Below are positions 17,064 to 25,201 of a stretch of DNA of 64,000 nt, one piece after another (positions within the stretch are counted from its first letter, which is position 1; each line of letters begins with the position of its first letter). This DNA is from Ewingella sp963519305. Lineage in GTDB: Bacteria; Pseudomonadota; Gammaproteobacteria; Enterobacterales; Enterobacteriaceae. The notes beneath the pieces are model-generated. The model had not been told where the DNA came from. It saw only the letters and a program-made list of their open reading frames with translations, and ran no database searches. The position numbers and the translations under genes are program-made. The stretch is from NCBI GenBank assembly GCA_963519305.1, contig CAUQMS010000015.1, positions 53,013-117,012 on the forward strand, read 5' to 3'.

Positions 17064-20000
17064 ATGCTCAATACATACAGGAAACATAACAGTTTCAGGA
17101 AAAAACTATTAACAACTGCAATAATTAGCCTTTTATTTCCGATGAGATCCGTTATTTCTGCGGAAACAATGATCGTTAGTGATGGAACAACACATTTCGA
17201 AAACGGTATTACCTTAGACAATGTTTCAAATAATAGCATAGCATTGAGTGTCACTAATCCTCAGAGCTATGTCCTGAATACTGGCCTGATGAATATCTCT
17301 TCCACTGGTGCGAGTTCCACAGGAGTATTTGTTGATTCGGGAGGCAATACTACTATGGCTGCGGGGGGAACGCTTACCATCACTGGGGCCGGTTCGCTTG
17401 CCGTCATGACAAGCAACGGCAGTATTTTCGTATTAAATGATGGGATCGTTAATCATTCATCAGGTGATGCCAACACTATTTCTGCACTCTCAGGCTCAGC
17501 GGTTACTTTGACTAACGATACTATTAACTCTTCTGCAAGCAATGGTTACTCGGCGGTATTAAATTCAGGAAGTGGGACCAAAACAACCATTACGGGTACG
17601 ACTATTAACAGTAATACGGGCAGCAGTCTCGGTTCAGGGATCACAGTATCAGACCATGCCGAACTTACCTTAACCCATTCTAATATTCAGCAATCGAATG
17701 GACTTAACGGGATATATCTTGACGGGAATAGTGTTTTTTCTGGCTCAGGCCTTTCTATAATAAACAACGCTGATACCTCAATCATTAATCATATTACTGG
17801 TCTATCTTTGAATGATGGCAGCACAGCGAATATTACCGAATCCGCAGCACAATCAAACTCTATTGTCCTCAATATAACCAATGGAGGTATCGCGACAGGT
17901 ATATTGGCCGGAGCAGGTACCTCGCTTGACTTGCATAATATGAATGTCAATGTGCAGGGGGGAACAATAAGTACGGCATTAAGCGCCACTGCCGGAAACA
18001 CCACCAATATTTTTGGCGGGAGCTATCTGACGACTTCCGTGGAGGGCTCGCAGGCTATATATGTGGCGGATAATGCCATCCTGAATGCCTCTGAAAACTT
18101 TTCAGTCAGCACCGTTGGCAATGGTGTTGACGGAGTGCTGGTTAACGGCACAGCTCACTTGGTGGATGGGACAGTCAATGCTTCAGGCGCGTCAGCAAAC
18201 GGATTGTATGTCGGCGGGTTAGCCACGGCCTCGAATGTCAATATAGAAGTCACAGGGGAAAACAGTGCAGCGGCGGCCTCTGCAGGCGGTGGTAATTTAC
18301 TGCTCAATCAAGGTTCCGCTCTCATTGCCAGAGGCAACCGCAGCCACGCATTAGTCAATAATAAAAACTCTACGTTGAATGCCGACAATGTTCAGGCTGA
18401 CACGTATGGCGATAATTCATCGGTATTAGCCATTTCGTCCGGCGCGACGTCAACACTGAATAACAGCCAGATTACATCGCATGGTACTGATTCCGCATTG
18501 ATATCCTCAGAAGGCGAAACCGCGGGAGAAACGGCCGCTTCCGTTATTATCAACAACGGCCAGCTTGCCGGCGATCATTCAAGCATTATTGAAGCCGAAG
18601 GCGGCAATCTTGATGTGACGCTCAATCAGGGCACAACTGTATCATCAGGCAACAATATTTTAGTCGCTGCTAACAACCTGACGACAGGCGCAACGCCTCT
18701 GGCCAGCCAGGTTGATCTGACAGTTAATGGTCCGTCTGTCACCGGTAATATCATTGCTCAGCAGGATGAAACGACCAAAAGTCTGATCAACCTCAACCTC
18801 AATGAGGGCTCGATTTTGACCGGCAGCGCCACTAATGGTAATGACATTAATATTGATGCCACCAGCTCCTGGAATATTACCGACAATTCTAACATCAGCA
18901 GTATTGACTCCAACGGTGCCGTCATCTTTAGCCATCCATCGACCGGCTATTCGACACTGACGGTAGACAACGATCTTCGGGGTACGGGTTCATACACGTT
19001 GAATACCTATTTGTCTGACAGCGATTCGCCGACGGATAAAATTCACGTACTGGGTAACGTTTACGACAGCCACACCTTATTTATCAATTCAACAGGTGGC
19101 GCTGGTGCCAACACGCTGGGCAATGGTATTGAAGTGGTTCAGGTCGACGGTACTGATGCGGCGGCTAACGGTACCTTTACTTTAGGGAATCGGGTTGCGG
19201 CGAATGCTTTCGAATACAGTTTGCGTAAAGGTGACATCACCACGGGTGAAGGCAACGACTGGTATTTAAGCACCTGTACGAATTACACCTGTGCCACGGA
19301 TGATGGCAGTAATACCGATGACAGTGGGAATACCGATGATGCTGACAGCGGCAATACCGATTCCGGCGATAAAGGGAATACCGATGATGCTGACAGCGGC
19401 AATACCGATTCCGGCGATAAAGGGAATACCGATGACGCTGACAGCGGCAATACTGATTCCGGCGATAAAGGGAATACCGATGACGCTGACAGCGGCAATA
19501 CTGATTCCGGCGATAAAGGAAACACTGATGATGCTGACAGCGGCAATACGGACGATAACGGTTCAATGTCTGATGAAACAGCACCGTGGCGTCAGGAAGT
19601 ACCGGGATACATTGCTGCACCGGTGCTGAACATACGTTACGCCTTTGATTCCTTAGGCACCTACCATCAGCGCACCGGCGGTGATGTCAGCCATAATAAT
19701 GGTGCATGGGGACGTATTTACGGACAGCACAATAATTATGATGCGGGCCGCTTCAGCTACGATACGGATACCTGGTTTGCTCAACTGGGTGCCGATCTCA
19801 GTTATGACAAAAACGAATACAACACTGAACGCAGTGCGGGTGTACTGATCACGCTTGGCCGTCAGTCTACCGATGCCGAAGACAGCGTCCGTCGTAACAA
19901 TCCCGCTTTATCGGTCCAAACCGGCAGTATCCACAGTGATATTTATAGCGTAGGCGGTTATTACACGATTAAGGCGGAAGATGGTGGCTACATTGATACT

Positions 20001-20498
20001 ATCGGCATGGTTAGCTGGTATCGCAATCAGTATGAAAGCGCCAGCGATGCTAATCAGCACGGGTATGGTGTGGCAATGTCGGTTGAAGCGGGTAAACCTT
20101 ACGTGCTGCATGACAACCTTAAGCTCGAACCTCAGGCGCAGCTGAAATATAACTACCTGAATCTTGGTAGCTTTAATGATGACATCAGCAATGTGTCAGG
20201 CGTTTCCAACAGCAGCGGTGAAGCACGCGGGGGCCTGCGCCTGTTCCTGGATAACCCGTCGGTGACCCCTTATCTGACGCTTGATGCAATGACGACGATA
20301 GGTAATGAACCGGAAGTACAAATCGGCAACCAAAAACTGCGGGCTGAGTTCAGCGATAACTGGTGGCAGACCGGGGCCGGCGTTGCAGCAAAAATCAATC
20401 AAAACACCTCGATCTACAGTGATGTCCGCTACATGAAAGGCTTCAACTCAGGGATGGAAGGCTACGCCGGGGATGTCGGTATTAAGATTAATTTCTAA
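17064..20498 (+). CDS. Classical (type Va) autotransporter with repeat-containing linker
   Basis: This 1144-residue protein is a self-secreting surface protein. AAGGAAA precedes the ATG. Residues 1-34 form a signal peptide (charged RKHNSFRKK, then a hydrophobic core). Residues about 35-740 are a Ser/Thr/Asn/Gly-rich passenger with many short beta-helix-like turns and no protease or lipase motif that I can see. Residues 755-830 are an acidic linker of tandem 16-residue repeats (GNTDDADSGNTDSGDK). From about residue 840 to the end is an autotransporter beta-barrel (GAWGRIYGQ near its start, terminal KINF with C-terminal Phe). No partner gene is adjacent. The first kilobase is more AT-rich than neighbours, suggesting acquisition. 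Function is probably adhesion or aggregation, but this is inferred. Confidence 0.88.
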   Translation: MLNTYRKHNSFRKKLLTTAIISLLFPMRSVISAETMIVSDGTTHFENGITLDNVSNNSIALSVTNPQSYVLNTGLMNISSTGASSTGVFVDSGGNTTMAAGGTLTITGAGSLAVMTSNGSIFVLNDGIVNHSSGDANTISALSGSAVTLTNDTINSSASNGYSAVLNSGSGTKTTITGTTINSNTGSSLGSGITVSDHAELTLTHSNIQQSNGLNGIYLDGNSVFSGSGLSIINNADTSIINHITGLSLNDGSTANITESAAQSNSIVLNITNGGIATGILAGAGTSLDLHNMNVNVQGGTISTALSATAGNTTNIFGGSYLTTSVEGSQAIYVADNAILNASENFSVSTVGNGVDGVLVNGTAHLVDGTVNASGASANGLYVGGLATASNVNIEVTGENSAAAASAGGGNLLLNQGSALIARGNRSHALVNNKNSTLNADNVQADTYGDNSSVLAISSGATSTLNNSQITSHGTDSALISSEGETAGETAASVIINNGQLAGDHSSIIEAEGGNLDVTLNQGTTVSSGNNILVAANNLTTGATPLASQVDLTVNGPSVTGNIIAQQDETTKSLINLNLNEGSILTGSATNGNDINIDATSSWNITDNSNISSIDSNGAVIFSHPSTGYSTLTVDNDLRGTGSYTLNTYLSDSDSPTDKIHVLGNVYDSHTLFINSTGGAGANTLGNGIEVVQVDGTDAAANGTFTLGNRVAANAFEYSLRKGDITTGEGNDWYLSTCTNYTCATDDGSNTDDSGNTDDADSGNTDSGDKGNTDDADSGNTDSGDKGNTDDADSGNTDSGDKGNTDDADSGNTDSGDKGNTDDADSGNTDDNGSMSDETAPWRQEVPGYIAAPVLNIRYAFDSLGTYHQRTGGDVSHNNGAWGRIYGQHNNYDAGRFSYDTDTWFAQLGADLSYDKNEYNTERSAGVLITLGRQSTDAEDSVRRNNPALSVQTGSIHSDIYSVGGYYTIKAEDGGYIDTIGMVSWYRNQYESASDANQHGYGVAMSVEAGKPYVLHDNLKLEPQAQLKYNYLNLGSFNDDISNVSGVSNSSGEARGGLRLFLDNPSVTPYLTLDAMTTIGNEPEVQIGNQKLRAEFSDNWWQTGAGVAAKINQNTSIYSDVRYMKGFNSGMEGYAGDVGIKINF
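19326..19553 (+). repeat. 48-bp in-frame tandem repeat in the autotransporter gene
   Basis: Four full 48-bp units start at 19326, 19374, 19422 and 19470, with a partial fifth to about 19553. Each encodes GNTDDADSGNTDSGDK. Units differ by only a few synonymous changes (GAT/GAC, ACC/ACT), pointing to recent duplication or homogenisation. The unit is a multiple of three, so copy-number change preserves the frame and alters the length of the linker between passenger and barrel. Confidence 0.95.
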
Positions 20499-20517
20499 TA
20501 CTATGAATTAATTATTA

Positions 20518-20775
20518 TTAAACACAAAAGACACCCGCCGGAAAATGCCGATCGTTTAAGATCACTTGACCGCTCCATTGTCTGTTGTAAAAAGGGTTCA
20601 TGTTCAACATGGACCCTTTTAAAATGGAACTTTCATAAGCCTGGATATTATCAATCTTACCGCATCTGACGAGGTTCAGAGCCTTGCCGTCCGCTTTCAC
20701 ACATCGTTGACCGAACCGGCAGGTCTTTCACTGCACCAGATAAGAAACGCCAGCTCTGAAGTTGGTGCTTCTTAT
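20518..20775. other. Unassigned stretch downstream of the autotransporter
   Basis: No intact gene is recognised here. A 60-codon minus-strand frame (20518-20700) has no homology I know. A second inverted repeat at 20740-20775 (ATAAGAA ... TTCTTAT, 15-bp stem with a mismatch) might be a terminator or part of decayed coding sequence. Together with the adjoining relic this looks like degraded accessory DNA. Confidence 0.4.
20590..20620 (+). terminator. Probable terminator of the autotransporter gene
   Basis: A near-perfect 15-bp inverted repeat (AAAAGGGTTCATGTT / AACATGGACCCTTTT) lies about 90 bases after the autotransporter stop. The stem ends in TTTT but no longer U-tract follows, so it may act in either direction or only stabilise the RNA. 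Confidence 0.5.
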
Positions 20776-20801
20776 TTATGACGGTTCCTGCGTTGATATA
20801 A

Positions 20802-21139
20802 CTATTCTGCCTGCACACCCACGATCATCAGCTGCGGCATATATTGTGTGTTTTTTGAACTGAAGGCATAAACATCCCCCTTTCTTTTTCGTATCACCAC
20901 CGATACAAAAGGCGATTTCATTTTTCCCCTGCTGCCGGGCCTGCTTAACAAGGTTTGTCACATCAAAATTACGATAATTAATTGCCTGATCAAGATACAT
21001 ACTGGACGATTATTCCACGTCACGATATTTTCATCCCAGTCAAATACATGGTGACGTCCGGAATTAATCCATTTGTACCTGACCAAATATCTAATACAGA
21101 GCGGTTAATACATGCATAATAAATAAGCACAAAACTCAT
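20802..21139 (-). pseudogene. Frameshifted remnant of a DNRLRE/CBM96-like carbohydrate-binding domain
   Basis: Reading the minus strand in three successive frames restores one domain. Frame one starts at an ATG at 21139 and gives INRSVLDIWSGTNGLIPDVT; frame two gives VFDWDENIVTWNNRPV; frame three gives YLDQAINYRNFDVTNLVKQ and NEIAFCIGG; the first frame resumes with VYAFSSKNTQYMPQLMIV and stops at 20802. The order LDLW-like strand, WDE.TWNNRP motif, FDVT..VK motif and F.SK...P.L end is that of DNRLRE/CBM96 domains found at the C-terminus of secreted polysaccharide-degrading enzymes. The last shift falls in a GGGGG run. No upstream catalytic domain remains, because nei follows directly. The family assignment is from motif memory, not a search. 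Confidence 0.6.
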
Positions 21140-21164
21140 TTATTCTCTCATAAATATAAAAACT

Positions 21165-21959
21165 TTATTGCTGACAGACCGGGCACCAGAAGAAGGGCCG
21201 CGATGACACGCTGCCTTTTACTATCGGGTCGCCACAGCGCTCACAGGGTTTCCCGGTGCGGCCAAATACGTTGAAGCGAAAGAGTGCGCCATGGTGCACA
21301 TTGTCATCCATCGTGCCACGTGTAGCGTATGACAAACGGGCAACGCCAAGACAGGCGTCGGCCAGCGCATCAAGCTCGATATCATTCAGCTCTTTCGGCT
21401 TATGCCCCGGCAGCAGTTTTGCCAGCCACAGGATCTCAGCGCGCAGATAATTGCCCAATCCGGCCAGAAATGCCTGATCCAGCAGCATACCCCCGAGCTG
21501 ACGGTTACGAAACTTAGGCGAAAGTAACCGCTCACGTACCTGCGCGACCGTCAGGGTGTCGTCCAACACATCCGGTCCGATACGCTGCAGGAAGGGATGG
21601 TTTTCGATCTCTGCCGTATCGTAAATAGCGATCTCAGAGGCGCTGTAAAGCAAAATAGACGCATCGGGGGTTTCCAGCTTCACCCGTAGCGAGCGCCGGG
21701 TATCTTTGGGCGATTCGCCGGCGTTGACCACCCGCCAGACGCCGTACAACTGGTTGTGGCTGTAGAGCGTCAGACCGTTGGAGAAGTGCGTCAGAAGCGC
21801 TTTGCCCCGGGTTTCTATTGACGTGACTTTGGTGCCCCTGAGCGCTGACTGATAAGGCTTCAGCGAGGGAAATGCAAACCAGACATCGGTGAGCGGTTTA
21901 TTGACCACCGCGCGCACCAGCAAATCGGCCGCGCGGCGAATTTCAGGACCTTCAGGCAT
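21165..21959 (-). CDS. nei: Endonuclease VIII, DNA glycosylase/AP lyase
   Basis: Nei removes oxidised pyrimidines from DNA and cleaves the abasic site by beta,delta-elimination. It has 264 residues (263 in E. coli). The N-terminal MPEGPEIRRAAD provides the catalytic Pro and Glu after Met removal; the conserved Lys occurs in ETRGKALLTHF near residue 53. The C-terminal zinc finger has two CxxC pairs, CERC and CPVC, and the DNA-binding Arg in SSRPFFWC. Its ATG overlaps the pcp stop (TGATG), so it is co-translated with the pyroglutamate cluster, as in the E. coli pxp-nei arrangement. Confidence 0.97.
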   Translation of the reverse strand: MPEGPEIRRAADLLVRAVVNKPLTDVWFAFPSLKPYQSALRGTKVTSIETRGKALLTHFSNGLTLYSHNQLYGVWRVVNAGESPKDTRRSLRVKLETPDASILLYSASEIAIYDTAEIENHPFLQRIGPDVLDDTLTVAQVRERLLSPKFRNRQLGGMLLDQAFLAGLGNYLRAEILWLAKLLPGHKPKELNDIELDALADACLGVARLSYATRGTMDDNVHHGALFRFNVFGRTGKPCERCGDPIVKGSVSSRPFFWCPVCQQ

Positions 21960-22609
21960 CAGTGCGTTGCGCCCTCCGCCACCCGTAAATCCTGCTCGGT
22001 ATGGAGGGCAATCGCGATGGTCAGTTCAAGTGCTTCAAGCACGGTTTTTACCGACATACTCGGCTGGCCGGGGTGCGCCGCCGCCTGCTCCGGCAGATAA
22101 GGAATATGGATAAATCCGCCCTTCACTACCTTGCAACTCGGCTGCGCCAGACGGTGCAACAGCCCGTACATCACGTGATTGCAAACATAGGTTCCGGCCG
22201 TTTGAGAAACAGCAGCCGGAATACCCGCTTCACGCAGTCCGTTCACAATCGCCTTGATCGGCAGTTGTGAAAAATACGCAGCCGGACCGTCGCTGACAAT
22301 CGGCTGGTCAACCGGCTGATTGCCCTCGTTATCCGCAATGCGCGCATCATCAACGTTAATCGCCACGCGCTCCACGCTAAAATCAGTCCGGCCACCGGCC
22401 TGCCCGACAGCAATTACCATGACCGGGTCAACCTCATCGATTGCTACATTCAGCGCTTCAATGGCTTTACCAAACACGCAGGGAAGCTGGCGGATAACAA
22501 TACGTGCGCCCGAGAGCTCCAGATCTTCGAGCTGTTTCACCACTTCCCATGACGGATTTAGACGTTCACCGCCAAAGGGTTCAAATCCGGTAACCAGAAC
22601 TTTACGCAT
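21959..22609 (-). CDS. pcp: Pyrrolidone-carboxylate peptidase (pyroglutamyl peptidase I)
   Basis: Pcp is a cytoplasmic cysteine peptidase that removes N-terminal pyroglutamate from peptides, releasing free 5-oxoproline. It has 216 residues, the family norm. The catalytic triad is visible: Glu80 in GGRTDFSVERVA, Cys143 in TAGTYVCNHVMYG and His168 in GGFIHIPYLP. A GGAG ribosome site precedes the ATG at 22609. It is inserted between pxpA and nei; E. coli K-12 has no pcp here. The location next to 5-oxoprolinase genes gives it an obvious metabolic partner. Confidence 0.97.
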   Translation of the reverse strand: MRKVLVTGFEPFGGERLNPSWEVVKQLEDLELSGARIVIRQLPCVFGKAIEALNVAIDEVDPVMVIAVGQAGGRTDFSVERVAINVDDARIADNEGNQPVDQPIVSDGPAAYFSQLPIKAIVNGLREAGIPAAVSQTAGTYVCNHVMYGLLHRLAQPSCKVVKGGFIHIPYLPEQAAAHPGQPSMSVKTVLEALELTIAIALHTEQDLRVAEGATH

Positions 22610-22635
22610 AGCCTCTCCTGATGCTGTTAATAGAA

Positions 22636-23385
22636 TCAGCCTGCGCTGACCAAAATATCCTGTTCACGAAACGCGTCACGTAAACGGCGGGCAAACTCGA
22701 GAGCATGTTCGCCGTCGCCGTGCAGACAGACCGTATCGGCCTGTACCGGAACGCGGACCGCCTCACGGCTGAACACCGCCTGCTGCTGCACCATCATCAG
22801 CGTTTGCTGTAAGGCCAGTTCATCGCTTTCAATGAGCGCACCGGGCTGGCTGCGCGGCACCAGCGTGCCATCGCTTTGATACCCACGGTCAGCGAACACC
22901 TCCTGACGCGTTGTCATGCCCAAACGTTCACCGGCGCGAATTAATTCACTGCCCGCCAGCCCCACCAGCCGTAATGCCGGATCGACCGCATGTACCGCAC
23001 GGACGATAGCATCGGCAAGCGTACGGTCAGTCGCCGCCTGGTTGTAAAGCATACCGTGCGGTTTGACGTGAACCATTTTTGCGCCTTCAGCCTGACAGAG
23101 TGCCGCCAACGCGCCGAGCTGATAGACCACCAGCGCAAATACCGTTTCCGGGGGCAGCTGCATGGCGGTACGCCCAAAGTTTTCGCGGTCCGGGAAACTC
23201 GGGTGCGCGCCAATCGCCACGCCATATTTCAGCGCCCAGCGGATCGATTGCTGCATGGTCTGCGGGTCACCGGAGTGAAATCCACAGGCGATATTGGCCG
23301 AGCTGACCAGTTGCAATAAGGCTTCATCGTTGGCGCAGCCCTCACCGAGGTCGGCGTTCAAATCGACAGTGATTTTAGCGACCAT
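22636..23385 (-). CDS. pxpA: 5-oxoprolinase subunit A (LamB/YcsF family)
   Basis: PxpA works with PxpB and PxpC to hydrolyse 5-oxo-L-proline to glutamate using ATP, a damage-control reaction for a spontaneously formed glutamine/glutamate derivative. The 249-residue protein has the family start VDLNADLGEG and the conserved FHSGDP, GAHPSFPDR and VKPHGMLYN segments. It overlaps pxpC by 11 bases and is followed 26 bases later by pcp. Confidence 0.96.
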   Translation of the reverse strand: MVAKITVDLNADLGEGCANDEALLQLVSSANIACGFHSGDPQTMQQSIRWALKYGVAIGAHPSFPDRENFGRTAMQLPPETVFALVVYQLGALAALCQAEGAKMVHVKPHGMLYNQAATDRTLADAIVRAVHAVDPALRLVGLAGSELIRAGERLGMTTRQEVFADRGYQSDGTLVPRSQPGALIESDELALQQTLMMVQQQAVFSREAVRVPVQADTVCLHGDGEHALEFARRLRDAFREQDILVSAG

Positions 23386-24304
23386 GCAGACCCCACTTTA
23401 TCTGTTCGATGAACCGCTGCTGTTCATGTAATGCGGTTTGCGCTTCATCGAGTGAACACTTCACAAAATGCACCGGCTCGCCCAGACGGATCTGGGCCAG
23501 ATTGTACAAATCTGCTTCGATAACACAGGCAATGCGCGGATAGCCACCGGTCGTCTGGGCATCGGCCATCAGCACGATCGGCTGGCCGCCGTGAGGTACC
23601 TGCACCACGCCCGGTAACAGACCGTGCGACAGCATTTCGCGTTCAGTGTCACGCTTAAGGGCATGGCCGTGCAGGCGGTATCCCATGCGGTTACTTTGCG
23701 GACTGAGCTGCCATGAAGTACGCCAGAACGAATCGCGCGCTTCCGCGCTGAACTCCTGGTACTCCGGCCCCGGTAACGCACGGATACGGTTGCCGAACAG
23801 CAACTGTTTGATACCAACGGGCTGCTTCGGCTCCGGCCCTTTTTTGCCAACCGGCAGGTGGTCGCCGTCGCGCAGCGGACGCCCGGACAGGCCGCCAAAA
23901 CCGGTTTTGAGATCGGTACTGCGTGAACCCAGAACCTCAGGTACATCAATGCCGCCCGAGACCGTGAGATAGCTGCGCATACCGCGCGTCGGGGTTTTCA
24001 TCGTCAGGATCTGGCCGGGCTTCACGGCGTAACGCCAGCCGGTCCACAGGGATTTACCGTCCAGTTCCGCGTGGCAACCGGCACCGGTCAGTGCTATCCA
24101 GCCCGCGCGGTTAAATTCAGTACTGAACTGGCCGAGGGTGATTTCCAGCCCCGCCGCGTTCTCATCATTACCGACCAGCAAATTGCCGATGCGCAGCGCA
24201 GGGGCATCCAGCGCACCCGTCTGGCTGACGCCAAGCTGGCGGTAGCCGTTGCGGCCTAAATCCTGCACGGTAGTAAATATTCCGGCGCGAAGAATGTTTA
24301 ACAT
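23375..24304 (-). CDS. pxpC: 5-oxoprolinase subunit C (biotin-dependent carboxyltransferase-like)
   Basis: PxpC (YbgK) forms the catalytic complex of 5-oxoprolinase with PxpA and PxpB and shares the fold of the allophanate hydrolase C-terminal domain. I choose the ATG at 24304 (MLNILRAGIFTTVQDLGR, 309 residues, one less than E. coli); the frame continues 15 codons upstream but into pxpB. It overlaps pxpB by 7 bases and pxpA by 11, a tightly coupled trio. Confidence 0.96.
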   Translation of the reverse strand: MLNILRAGIFTTVQDLGRNGYRQLGVSQTGALDAPALRIGNLLVGNDENAAGLEITLGQFSTEFNRAGWIALTGAGCHAELDGKSLWTGWRYAVKPGQILTMKTPTRGMRSYLTVSGGIDVPEVLGSRSTDLKTGFGGLSGRPLRDGDHLPVGKKGPEPKQPVGIKQLLFGNRIRALPGPEYQEFSAEARDSFWRTSWQLSPQSNRMGYRLHGHALKRDTEREMLSHGLLPGVVQVPHGGQPIVLMADAQTTGGYPRIACVIEADLYNLAQIRLGEPVHFVKCSLDEAQTALHEQQRFIEQIKWGLHGR

Positions 24305-24963
24305 ACGCCCTCCTTCTGCGGAACAAAGCGTACTTTGTCCCCGGGACATAACAGGGTCGGCAGCGATTTTTGCGGATCAAACATGGCCAGTGGCGTATGG
24401 CCAATCACCTGCCAGCCGCCAGGGGTGATCAGCGGGTAAATACCGGTCTGACTGCCGCCAATACCGACGGAACCCGCAGGGACTGCCAGACGCGGCTCCG
24501 CATGACGCGGGGTGGTGAGGGTTTCGGGCATACCACCGAGATAAGGAAAACCGGGCTGAAAACCGAGGAAATAGACGATGTAGTCAGCGCCGGAGTGCAT
24601 CTCGACCACCTGACGCGGGCTCATGCCGGTATGTTGCGCCACGAAATCCAGATCGGGGCCACCGTTGCCGCCGTATACCACCGGGATCTCAATCAGCCGT
24701 GAATCGGGCTCAATCGCCTCGCTCTCTTCCCACCAGCGCTGCAAACGTTCAATGGCGTCCAGCGCGGAACTCTGCGCATCAGACAGCAGCACCGTCAGAT
24801 TATTCATGCCGGGGATCGTTTCACGCACGCCCGGATAAGCCTCGCGGTCCTGCAAACGCTGCGCCAGACCCCAGATTCGCTGCTGGCTGGCCAGCGAAAC
24901 CGGCGGTTCAAGTTCCAGTACGACTGCGCGTTCGCCCAGCAGATAACATCGTGCTCGTTGCAC
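24298..24963 (-). CDS. pxpB: 5-oxoprolinase subunit B (allophanate hydrolase subunit 1-like)
   Basis: PxpB (YbgJ) is the third component of the ATP-dependent 5-oxoprolinase. The 221-residue protein starts with GTG at 24963 (MQRARCYLLGERAVVLELEP, as in E. coli) behind a good AGGAG. The segment YFLGFQPGFPYLGGMP and the terminal VRFVPQKEGVC are characteristic. It is the first gene of pxpB-pxpC-pxpA-pcp-nei, transcribed from the 238-base region shared with the divergent transporter gene. Confidence 0.96.
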   Translation of the reverse strand: MQRARCYLLGERAVVLELEPPVSLASQQRIWGLAQRLQDREAYPGVRETIPGMNNLTVLLSDAQSSALDAIERLQRWWEESEAIEPDSRLIEIPVVYGGNGGPDLDFVAQHTGMSPRQVVEMHSGADYIVYFLGFQPGFPYLGGMPETLTTPRHAEPRLAVPAGSVGIGGSQTGIYPLITPGGWQVIGHTPLAMFDPQKSLPTLLCPGDKVRFVPQKEGVC

Positions 24964-25201
24964 AAAACACTCCTAAGAAAAGGTTGCCGTGATAAACCAT
25001 CCACGGAAAGAAAATCGTTATGCTAAAAATAGTTAAGTTGTAAACAGTTATGCTGGAAAGCGACCCGCAATGTCAACTCATCTGCCGCGGCCAAAACACC
25101 CCTCCGGGTTTCCCCCAGGGATTTCAACTGCTACTCTCCGATATGTTGTTCTATTTTTCTGCTTTTGGAAAAAGCCTATTAGAAACTCAAGGGAGATGTA
25201 A

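Noticed and set aside
19326..19553. CRISPR-like array
   Set aside because: Units are contiguous with no spacers and are in frame with a protein; it is a coding tandem repeat.
19237..19620. Cys/Arg/His-rich minus-strand frame across the repeat
   Set aside because: Periodic composition simply mirrors the 48-bp repeat of the autotransporter gene.
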